From: an uncultured Clostridia bacterium
GTDB taxonomy: Bacteria; Bacillota; Clostridia; Monoglobales; Firm-18
Assembly (NCBI GenBank): GCA_937914775.1
Contig: CALDNB010000267.1
Location: 1 to 11,487, forward strand
DNA length: 11,487 nucleotides
Direction of reading: 5' to 3'
Positions 1-6,532 of the stretch are shown here, one piece after another (positions within the stretch are counted from its first letter, which is position 1; every line of letters starts with the position of its first letter). Made by a program: the position numbers and the translations under genes. The notes under the pieces are model-generated. The model was given only the letters and a program-made list of their open reading frames with translations, ran no database searches and was not told the origin of the DNA.

Positions 1-48
1 CTTTTCTCAAAATATAACTATAGACAATATTTTGAAAGGGTGGTATAA
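1..48 (+). CDS. possible C-terminal tail of an upstream gene (partial)
   Basis: Frame 1 is open from the window edge and encodes about 15 residues (LFSKYNYRQYFERVV) before a TAA at 46-48. The TAA abuts the TTG of the next ORF. In Bacillus and relatives the gene before yqzL-recO is usually era, so this could be the end of the Era KH domain, but the tail is too short to recognise. The other two forward frames close within about 35 nt. The era guess rests only on gene order. Confidence 0.25.
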   Translation, partial: LFSKYNYRQYFERVV

Positions 49-49
49 T
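21..49 (+). promoter_or_regulatory. candidate sigma-A promoter upstream of recO
   Basis: TAGACA at 21-26 matches the -35 consensus at five of six positions. It is followed by a 17-nt spacer and a perfect TATAAT at 44-49, preceded by the extended -10 dinucleotide TG at 41-42. Transcription would begin near 55-57, upstream of the recO Shine-Dalgarno sequence. It would also begin inside the YqzL-like ORF, whose TTG lies at 49-51, so that ORF would need an upstream transcript. The match is very good, but AT-rich DNA produces such boxes by chance and this one sits among coding signals. Confidence 0.45.
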
Positions 50-195
50 TGTTACAGGACTTTACATGGAATTTTTTTAAAAAAACCGGAAGTATTACAA
101 CTTATCTAGAGTATAAAAATATAATGAATTTTACTGACAAGTCAGGTGAGTCAAAAACCAATGAAGACGACAACTGTAAAAGGTCTGATTATTAA
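49..195 (+). CDS. yqzL: YqzL-like small protein
   Basis: A 48-residue ORF with a TTG start. The motif near the N-terminus, DFTWNFFKKTGSITTYL, resembles the short YqzL family, whose members carry a similar FTW..F..TG.I.TYL signature and lie between era and recO in Bacillus. The TTG directly follows an in-frame TAA (46-48), so no earlier start exists in this frame. A GGGTGG ribosome-binding-like stretch at 38-43 lies 5 nt upstream. The 3' end overlaps recO by 35 nt in another frame, suggesting translational coupling. The C-terminal half is polar and has no recognisable motif. The function of YqzL is unknown. Identification rests on the N-terminal motif and position; the rare start codon and the promoter-like sequence over it lower confidence. 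Confidence 0.6.
   Translation: MLQDFTWNFFKKTGSITTYLEYKNIMNFTDKSGESKTNEDDNCKRSDY
144..150 (+). promoter_or_regulatory. recO ribosome-binding site
   Basis: AGGTGAG lies 10 nt before the ATG at 161. It decides the recO start, because the alternative GTG at 146 falls inside this element and has no Shine-Dalgarno sequence of its own. Confidence 0.6.
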
Positions 196-892
196 AGAAA
201 CCAAAGTAGGAGAAGGCAACAAAATATTTACCGTTTTAACAGAAGAAATGGGTAAAATACAAGTTAGTGCAGCAGGGGTAAGAAGTTTCAAAAGCAAAAT
301 TTCTGGCGCCTGCTCATTATTTTGTTACAGTAAATTTATCATATCTAAAGGCAAAAGTATGTATAACGTTTCTTCGGCTGACTGTATTTATAATTTCTTT
401 ACTTTGCGAAATGATTTTGAAAAACTATCCTATGCAACATATTTTTGCGACCTTACAGGTTCAGTTATGGTAGAGCAACAGGACAACAGTGTTTTAAAAC
501 TTCTTCTTAATACTCTTTATTATTTAGAGAAGCACGATAACTATTCTGTTATTAAACCAGTTTTCGAGTTACGTCTTATGACAATGTGCGGTTTTGCTCC
601 TTTAATCAGTAGTTGTAATAATTGCGGAGAAAAAGATGATATTACATATTTTTCCGCAGATGACGGCGTTGTTTATTGCAGCAAATGTTCTCCAAGGACG
701 AATATGAATCACGATACCTACAATGCGATATTTTATATTTTATATTGTGATGATAATAAGATTTTTTCATTTAATGCAAGTGGAGAGGTTTTAAGTCAGC
801 TAAATATTCTTTCGGAAAACTATGTTGCGGCACAAACTGGAAACAGGCTTAAGTCCCTTGATTATTTAAAGAATAATTTTCAAATAATATAG
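161..892 (+). CDS. recO: DNA repair protein RecO
   Basis: 243 residues, the usual RecO length. RecO is a cytoplasmic recombination mediator. With RecR it helps load RecA onto SSB-coated single-stranded DNA in RecF-pathway gap repair, and it also anneals strands. The N-terminal OB-fold begins with the family pattern TVKGLIIKETKVGEGNKIF and continues through LTEEMGKI and GVRSFKSK (about residues 4-50). A helical C-terminal domain carries a zinc-binding-type knuckle, C152-x2-C155 and C173-x2-C176. I chose the ATG at 161 over the in-frame GTG at 146 because AGGTGAG is correctly placed for it and because family members begin M-x-x-x-V-K-G. The gene overlaps the YqzL-like ORF by 35 nt and ends 17 nt before glgB. 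No terminator follows, so it may be co-transcribed with the glycogen genes. No sign of damage. Confidence 0.93.
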   Translation: MKTTTVKGLIIKETKVGEGNKIFTVLTEEMGKIQVSAAGVRSFKSKISGACSLFCYSKFIISKGKSMYNVSSADCIYNFFTLRNDFEKLSYATYFCDLTGSVMVEQQDNSVLKLLLNTLYYLEKHDNYSVIKPVFELRLMTMCGFAPLISSCNNCGEKDDITYFSADDGVVYCSKCSPRTNMNHDTYNAIFYILYCDDNKIFSFNASGEVLSQLNILSENYVAAQTGNRLKSLDYLKNNFQII

Positions 893-896
893 CGAA

Positions 897-903
897 AAAG
901 GTG
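897..903 (+). promoter_or_regulatory. glgB ribosome-binding site
   Basis: AAAGGTG lies 6 nt before the ATG at 910. A GTG at 901 in the same frame falls inside this element, so 910 is the better start and the protein loses three residues relative to the longest reading. Confidence 0.6.
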
Positions 904-909
904 TATTTA

Positions 910-2772
910 ATGTTAGACAAATTTATTAGAGGAGAAAGCAGAGATATATACGAGTTTTTAGGTTGCCACAAAGTAAAAGACGGCTTCGTTTTCAGAGTAT
1001 GGGCACCAAATGCTAAAAGCGTTAGTCTGGTTGGTGATTTCAACAACTGGGACATCTATTCATTGCCAATGGTAAAAATTGGATACGGAATTTGGGAAAC
1101 AACAACAGAAGCAGAGATTTATGATGCATATAAGTACTACATAGTAAAGCCCGACGGAAGTTCGGTTTATAAAAGCGACCCTTATGCTTTTCACACCTGC
1201 ACACGACCTGAAAATGCATCTAAAGTTTATGATTTGTCAGGTTTTAACTGGCAGGATCAACAATATTTAAAAAAGTCTTTTGATAATACTAAAAGACCGA
1301 TTAATATTTACGAGGTTAATCTGGCTTCCTGGTGCAAATATCCCGACGGAAATTATTTTTCTTACAATGATTTGGCAGACAAACTTATTCCTTATGTGAA
1401 GAAAATGAACTACACCCATATTGAGTTGATGCCTGTATCTGAATACCCTTATGACCCGTCATGGGGTTATCAGGTAACCGGCTATTATGCGCCAACTTCA
1501 AGATTTGGCACTCCCATTGATTTTATGAATTTTGTTGACAAGTGCCATAAAAACGGTATAGGTGTTATTTTAGACTGGGTAGGGGCACACTTTCCTAAAG
1601 ACGAAAACGGTCTTTACGAATTTGACGGTACTTGCTGTTACGAGTACAGCGACCCCCTTAAAAATGAGCACAAGGACTGGAACACAAGAGTATTTGATTA
1701 CGGTAGAGGGGAAGTAGTATCTTTTCTTGTTTCAAACGTTTGCTTCTGGCTTAAAAAGTATCATATTGACGGAATCAGAGTAGATGCGGTTGCATCAATG
1801 CTTTATCTTGATTACGGACGAAATGACGGACAGTGGAGAAGAAACAAAGACGGAGGCAATATAAACCTTGAGGCAGTAGAGTTTTTAAAGAAAATGAACA
1901 GTGCTGCCTATGACACAAAAAGTTCAGTATTAATGATTGCAGAGGAGTCAACGGCATTTCCAATGGTTACGTTGCCGCCCTATGACGGAGGTCTTGGTTT
2001 TAGTTTTAAATGGAATATGGGCTGGATGAACGATATGCTAACGTATATGAGTCAGGACCCATTGTTCCGTAAAGGTTGCCACAACAACCTTACTTTCTCT
2101 TTAACCTATGCGTTTTCTGAAAACTTTATATTGCCAATTTCTCATGACGAAGTAGTTTACGGCAAACGTTCATTATATAACAAGATGCCCGGGGATAACG
2201 GACAAAAGTTTGATAATTTCAAAACTTTTATGGCGTATATGATTGCACACCCGGGAAAGAAACTGACTTTTATGGGTACGGAGTTTGCCCAGTTTAACGA
2301 ATGGAATTATGCAACAGGACTGGACTGGCATTTGCTTGATGACAAAATTCACAGTGTTGCGCAGAAATTTACAAAGGATTTAAACAAGTTTTATCTTGAT
2401 AATCCTCAGTTCTGGGATAACGAGCAAGGCTGGGAGGGCTTTTCCTGGATAAGTGCCGACGACAACCAGAACAGCGTAATTGCATTCAGGCGAATTGCAA
2501 AAAACGGTGATGAAATTATTGCAGTATGTAATTTTTGTCCCGTTAAAAGAATAAATTATCTGGTAGGCGTTCCAAAAGAGGGATATTTAAAACCTGTTTT
2601 CTCTACAGATTACAAAAAATATCTTGGCACAGGCACGCCCCTTAGAAGAATTAAAACGAAAAAGATTTGTATGCACGGGTTTGACAACAGCGTTTCATTA
2701 ACTATTCCACCGTTATCGGTGACTTTTTACAAATATACGAATGGGGGTTTAAAAAATGAACTACAGAAGTAA
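910..2772 (+). CDS. glgB: 1,4-alpha-glucan branching enzyme GlgB
   Basis: 620 residues, close to the length of bacterial GH13 branching enzymes. It cuts an alpha-1,4-glucan chain and reattaches the segment by an alpha-1,6 bond, creating glycogen branches in the cytoplasm. An N-terminal CBM48-type domain is marked by FRVWAPNA (28-35) and VGDFNNWD. The GH13 barrel regions are all present: region I ILDWVGAHFP (D222, H227), region II DGIRVDA with nucleophile D292, region III IAEEST with acid/base E345, and region IV ISHDE with D413. A C-terminal beta domain ends in LTIPPLSVTFYKY. In region I the usual proline of DWVPAHFP is glycine; the catalytic-site residues are unaffected. It starts 17 nt after recO, and its last 17 nt overlap glgC, which implies translational coupling. 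Confidence 0.96.
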   Translation: MLDKFIRGESRDIYEFLGCHKVKDGFVFRVWAPNAKSVSLVGDFNNWDIYSLPMVKIGYGIWETTTEAEIYDAYKYYIVKPDGSSVYKSDPYAFHTCTRPENASKVYDLSGFNWQDQQYLKKSFDNTKRPINIYEVNLASWCKYPDGNYFSYNDLADKLIPYVKKMNYTHIELMPVSEYPYDPSWGYQVTGYYAPTSRFGTPIDFMNFVDKCHKNGIGVILDWVGAHFPKDENGLYEFDGTCCYEYSDPLKNEHKDWNTRVFDYGRGEVVSFLVSNVCFWLKKYHIDGIRVDAVASMLYLDYGRNDGQWRRNKDGGNINLEAVEFLKKMNSAAYDTKSSVLMIAEESTAFPMVTLPPYDGGLGFSFKWNMGWMNDMLTYMSQDPLFRKGCHNNLTFSLTYAFSENFILPISHDEVVYGKRSLYNKMPGDNGQKFDNFKTFMAYMIAHPGKKLTFMGTEFAQFNEWNYATGLDWHLLDDKIHSVAQKFTKDLNKFYLDNPQFWDNEQGWEGFSWISADDNQNSVIAFRRIAKNGDEIIAVCNFCPVKRINYLVGVPKEGYLKPVFSTDYKKYLGTGTPLRRIKTKKICMHGFDNSVSLTIPPLSVTFYKYTNGGLKNELQK

Positions 2773-3940
2773 AGATTGTATCGCAATGCTATTGGCAGGG
2801 GGACAGGGCAGCCGTCTTATGGTGCTTACGGAAGAAAACGCAAAACCTGCAGTAGCATTCGGCGGAAAGTACAGAATTATTGACTTTCCTCTTGCAAACT
2901 GTGTTAATTCGGGCATAGACACTGTAGGAATATTAACACAATATCAACCCTTTGAACTTAACAACTATATAGGGAATGGTCAACCGTGGGGATTAAACAG
3001 AAATTTTGGCGGAGCATTTATACTGCCGCCGTACCAGAGAAGCAAGAAAACTGAATGGTATAAAGGAACGGCAAATGCAATATACCAGAACATCAGTTTT
3101 GTTGACAAGTATAATCCTGAAAATGTGCTTATACTGTCAGGAGACCATATCTACAAGATGGACTATAAAAAAATGATAAAATACCACAAAGAAAAGGATG
3201 CAGACTGTACAATTGCAGTTTTAGATGTTCCTTTGTCCGAAGCATCAAGGTTTGGTATTATGAACACAGACAAGAAAAATAAAATTGTCGAGTTTGAAGA
3301 AAAACCGAAAGTGCCAAAAAGCACAAATGCTTCTATGGGTGTTTACGTATTCAAGTGGCAGGTGCTAAGAGATTATCTTATAAACGATGAAGAAGACCCT
3401 GAATCAAGCAACGATTTTGGTAAAAACATAATTCCAAAAATGCTTGGAGACGGAAAAAGTATGTACGCTTATAACTTTGACGGTTACTGGAAAGACGTGG
3501 GTACTATTGAAAGTCTTTGGGAAGCAAATATGGACTTACTTGACAAAGACGGAGAATTGAAAATCAAGGATTCTGATTTTAGAATTTATGCAAGAAACTA
3601 TGCAATGAATTCAAGTACAATTACCAAAAATGCAAAAGTTGAAAATTCATACATCACCGAGGGTTGCACAATTGAAGGTCAGGTAAAAAATTCAATTATT
3701 TCAACCGGTTGTACTGTTGGAAAGAATGCTGTAATTAACAAAAGTGTTATTATGCCCGGTGCGGTAATTAAAGACGGTGCAAATATCCAGTATGCAATTA
3801 TTGGCGAGAGAACAGTAGTAGGTAAAAATGCTGTTATCGGGGAAAACCTTGATATGAAACAAAATATAAGAATTACCGTTGTTGGTAACGACAGAGAAGT
3901 ATTAGACGACACTGTTGTTCCCACAGGTGAAATTAAGTAA
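2756..3940 (+). CDS. glgC: glucose-1-phosphate adenylyltransferase GlgC (ADP-glucose pyrophosphorylase)
   Basis: 394 residues. It converts ATP and glucose-1-phosphate to ADP-glucose and pyrophosphate, the committed and usually regulated step of bacterial glycogen synthesis. The nucleotidyltransferase domain (about 1-250) shows LLAGGQGSRL (12-21), AKPAVAFGGKYRIIDFP, WYKGTANAIYQN, SGDHIYKMDY with D130 at the metal/catalytic position, FEEKP with K183 at the glucose-1-phosphate-binding position, and YWKDVGTIESLWEAN. The C-terminal third is a left-handed beta-helix of hexapeptide-like repeats (for example GCTIEG, GCTVGK). The ATG at 2756 follows a GGGGG stretch at 2743-2747 and lies inside the end of glgB. 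glgD follows after 13 nt. With GlgD it probably forms a mixed heterotetramer, as known for Firmicutes. All core motifs are intact. Confidence 0.96.
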   Translation: MNYRSKDCIAMLLAGGQGSRLMVLTEENAKPAVAFGGKYRIIDFPLANCVNSGIDTVGILTQYQPFELNNYIGNGQPWGLNRNFGGAFILPPYQRSKKTEWYKGTANAIYQNISFVDKYNPENVLILSGDHIYKMDYKKMIKYHKEKDADCTIAVLDVPLSEASRFGIMNTDKKNKIVEFEEKPKVPKSTNASMGVYVFKWQVLRDYLINDEEDPESSNDFGKNIIPKMLGDGKSMYAYNFDGYWKDVGTIESLWEANMDLLDKDGELKIKDSDFRIYARNYAMNSSTITKNAKVENSYITEGCTIEGQVKNSIISTGCTVGKNAVINKSVIMPGAVIKDGANIQYAIIGERTVVGKNAVIGENLDMKQNIRITVVGNDREVLDDTVVPTGEIK

Positions 3941-3945
3941 GGAGG
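3939..3945 (+). promoter_or_regulatory. glgD ribosome-binding site
   Basis: A perfect AAGGAGG that includes the last bases of the glgC stop codon lies 8 nt before the ATG at 3954. It fixes the glgD start there and excludes the longer reading from a TTG at 3915, which would overlap glgC. Confidence 0.75.
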
Positions 3946-3953
3946 TAATAGTT

Positions 3954-5069
3954 ATGGAAATGTTAGGTATTATTTTTTCAAATATTTATGATGCCGAAAT
4001 GGGCGAACTGACAAAAAACAGAACTGTTGCTTCACTACCTTTCGGCGGACGTTACAGACAAGTTGACTTTACTCTTTCAAATATGGTAAATTCAAACGTA
4101 ACAAAAGTTGGTATTATCACAAAATACAACTACCAGTCACTAATGGACCATTTCGGAGATGCAAGTGACTGGGATTTAAACAGAAAAAACGGCGGTTTAT
4201 ACATTTTGCCACCCTTTGCTTCAGGCGTAACTACTGTATATAAAGGAAAACTTGAGGCTTTAAATTCTGCCCTTATGTTCCTTAAGTGTTCAAAAAGAGA
4301 TTACGTTTTAATGTGTGACTCCACAGTTATCTGCAACATTGATTTTGAAGAAGTTTTGAAATCTCACATTAAATCAGGTGCAACAATTACTGTTGTTGCA
4401 AACCAGGACTACCAGTCAAAAGACAATGTCAACAATGAACTGGTATTGAAGTTATTTAAAAACAAAGTTGTTGATATGGCGGTTAATTCTATTGTTAACG
4501 AGGGCGAATATACAGGTATGGGCATGTATATTATGAAAAGAACAGACTTAATAGAGATTATTGAAAGGTCTGTTTCTCACGGTCTTTGCCATTTCGAAAA
4601 AGATTTTCTTCAAAGACAGTACATTGCAGGCAACATAACAATTAACTGTTACAAGTTTGACGACGTTGTTTTAAGAAACAGAAACATAACAACTTATTTT
4701 AAAAACAACTTATCATTAATAGACAAGAAAGTGCAAAAGAGCATATTTAAAAAGTCTGCTCCTATTTACACAAAAGTTCGTGACGAAGCACCAACGTTCT
4801 ACGAAAGCGGTTGTTCTGTTAAAGACTGTATTTTAGCAGACGGTTGTATAATTAAAGGCGAAATCGAAAACAGCGTAATTTTCAGAGACGTAGTAATAGA
4901 AGAAGGCGCAGTTGTTAAAAATTCAATTATCAATCAGGGAACAGTTATTAAAAAAGGCGCAAATCTTGTTAATGTTATTACTGATAAAGACGTTACTGTA
5001 AACGAAAATACAGTTTTGGCGGGAGCATCACAGTTACCGCTTATAATAGGAAAAGGCAATATAGTTTAA
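3954..5069 (+). CDS. glgD: GlgD, non-catalytic ADP-glucose pyrophosphorylase-like subunit
   Basis: 371 residues, a GlgC paralogue. The N-terminus carries the GlgD signature LGIIFSNIYDAEMGELT and RTVASLPFGGRYRQVDF, where GlgC has the nucleotide-binding GGxGxRL loop. The GlgC SGDHIYKMDY motif is replaced by MCDSTVICNIDF, the usual GlgD form, so the subunit is unlikely to be catalytic by itself. The C-terminus is a hexapeptide beta-helix (for example GCIIKGEIENSVIF). In Bacillus and related bacteria GlgD associates with GlgC and modifies its activity; that role here is inferred from family and position. It lies 13 nt after glgC and 15 nt before glgA. Confidence 0.94.
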   Translation: MEMLGIIFSNIYDAEMGELTKNRTVASLPFGGRYRQVDFTLSNMVNSNVTKVGIITKYNYQSLMDHFGDASDWDLNRKNGGLYILPPFASGVTTVYKGKLEALNSALMFLKCSKRDYVLMCDSTVICNIDFEEVLKSHIKSGATITVVANQDYQSKDNVNNELVLKLFKNKVVDMAVNSIVNEGEYTGMGMYIMKRTDLIEIIERSVSHGLCHFEKDFLQRQYIAGNITINCYKFDDVVLRNRNITTYFKNNLSLIDKKVQKSIFKKSAPIYTKVRDEAPTFYESGCSVKDCILADGCIIKGEIENSVIFRDVVIEEGAVVKNSIINQGTVIKKGANLVNVITDKDVTVNENTVLAGASQLPLIIGKGNIV

Positions 5070-5084
5070 TGGGGGACATCATTT

Positions 5085-6530
5085 ATGAAAATACTTTATG
5101 CAGCAAGTGAGGGTGCGCCCTTTATAAAAACAGGAGGTCTTGGCGACGTTGCAGAAGCGTTGCCTTTGGAGTTGTGCAAAATTGACGGCAATGAAATTGT
5201 AGTTTTTTTGCCCTTTTACAAATCAGTAAAAGAAAACGACAAATATGATTTTGAATTTGTGACATCTTTTGAAATGCCTCTTGCATGGCGTAACCTGTAC
5301 TGCGGATTATACAAATACAGAGCAAAAAACAAAAGAAAAGCAGTAACTTATTATTTTATTGACAACGAATACTATTTCTGCAGAAATTCCTGTTACGGAC
5401 ATATTGACGACGGTGAAATTTTTGCGTACTTTTCAAAAGCGGTTTTAGAGGCATTACAGTACATTGATTTTGTGCCCGATATTATTCACTGTAACGACTG
5501 GCAAACAGCATATATTCCGTTATTTTACAAGGAATTCTACAGTAAAATTGAAAAGTTATCAAACATTAAAACTATATTTACTATTCACAATATAGAATAT
5601 CAGGGAAAAGCGGATAATTCATTTTTGTCAGAAGTTTTGGGAGTAGGAGAGGAATGGAGAGGTGTTGTAACCTTTGGCGACTGCGTAAATGCAATGAAGA
5701 GCGCAGTTGTATTATGCGACAAACTTACAACAGTTTCGCCCACTTATTCCTGCGAAATACTTTACGCTTATTTTGCTCATGGTCTTGAAAACATTTTAAG
5801 TGAAAACAGATACAAATTGTCCGGTATTGTTAACGGAATTAATACCGATGTATTTAATCCGAAAACAGACAAAAATCTGTATATGAATTACAACAGTGTG
5901 GATTTAAAGGGAAAAACAGAGGATAAACTGTTCTTGCAGCAACAATTAGGACTTGAGGTAAATGCTGACATTCCCGTTTTTGCAATTATTTCAAGGCTTG
6001 TGGCACACAAGGGCATTGACCTTGTAGAAAAGATTATGAATGAACTGTCACGCCACAGAATTCAACTGATTATTCTGGGTACAGGTGACGCACAATTTGA
6101 GGACACATTTAAGTATTACGACTATGTTTGTCACGACAAAATTTCAGCAAACATTAAATTTGACGGAAAACTGGCAAGTCAGGTATATGCAGGTGCAGAC
6201 TTCTTGCTTATGCCCTCTAAAAGCGAACCTTGCGGTTTATCGCAGATGATTGCTATGAGATACGGTACAATCCCTATTGTCCGCGAAACAGGTGGTCTTT
6301 TTGACACAGTTTTACCACTTAATACAGAAACTCTTGAGGGTTACGGTTTTACTTTTAAGACCTACGATGCGAACGATTTGTTAGATGCAATAAACAGAGC
6401 AGAAACCTTCTATTACAACAAGGGAAAACGTGAAAAAGTTATTAAGAAGTTATTACGATTAAATCTTGACTGGAAACAGTCTGCACAAAAATATATGGAA
6501 CTATACGAAAGCACAGGAAAGGAATATTAA
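5085..6530 (+). CDS. glgA: glycogen synthase GlgA (ADP-glucose, GT5)
   Basis: 481 residues, about the E. coli length (477). It transfers glucose from ADP-glucose to the non-reducing ends of alpha-1,4-glucan. The N-terminal Rossmann domain has the ADP-glucose-binding motif KTGGLGDVAEALP (from K15), HCNDWQT with H135, and FTIHNIEYQG. The C-terminal Rossmann domain has ISRLVAHKGIDL, ILGTGD, and the donor-binding stretch SKSEPCGLSQM with E381, followed by RETGGLFDTV. The ATG at 5085 has a GGGGGA ribosome-binding site at 5071-5076. Its last bases carry AAAGGA (6518-6523), which serves glgP starting 2 nt after the stop. All diagnostic motifs are present. Confidence 0.96.
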   Translation: MKILYAASEGAPFIKTGGLGDVAEALPLELCKIDGNEIVVFLPFYKSVKENDKYDFEFVTSFEMPLAWRNLYCGLYKYRAKNKRKAVTYYFIDNEYYFCRNSCYGHIDDGEIFAYFSKAVLEALQYIDFVPDIIHCNDWQTAYIPLFYKEFYSKIEKLSNIKTIFTIHNIEYQGKADNSFLSEVLGVGEEWRGVVTFGDCVNAMKSAVVLCDKLTTVSPTYSCEILYAYFAHGLENILSENRYKLSGIVNGINTDVFNPKTDKNLYMNYNSVDLKGKTEDKLFLQQQLGLEVNADIPVFAIISRLVAHKGIDLVEKIMNELSRHRIQLIILGTGDAQFEDTFKYYDYVCHDKISANIKFDGKLASQVYAGADFLLMPSKSEPCGLSQMIAMRYGTIPIVRETGGLFDTVLPLNTETLEGYGFTFKTYDANDLLDAINRAETFYYNKGKREKVIKKLLRLNLDWKQSAQKYMELYESTGKEY

Positions 6531-6532
6531 TA

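Noticed and set aside
146..160. GTG at 146 as the recO start.
   Set aside because: It overlaps the AGGTGAG ribosome-binding site of the ATG at 161 and has none of its own. The extra five residues do not fit the RecO family N-terminus.
858..890. TTGATT and TAATAT in the recO 3' end as a possible glgB promoter.
   Set aside because: Both boxes match at only four of six positions and the spacer is 21 nt, so this is no better than AT-rich background.
3679..3924. An 81-codon reverse-strand frame inside glgC.
   Set aside because: It is antisense to the repetitive beta-helix part of glgC. Its hydrophobic Ile/Thr/Pro-rich composition is the complement of that repeat coding, with no supporting signals.
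3915..3953. TTG at 3915 as the glgD start.
   Set aside because: A perfect AAGGAGG is correctly spaced for the ATG at 3954, and GlgD proteins begin near M-x-x-x-G-I-I-F. The longer reading would overlap glgC by 26 nt.
5822..5847. A 7-bp dyad, CGGTATT and AATACCG, in glgA.
   Set aside because: Dyads this short with a 12-nt loop are expected several times by chance in a window of this size, and nothing nearby supports a role.
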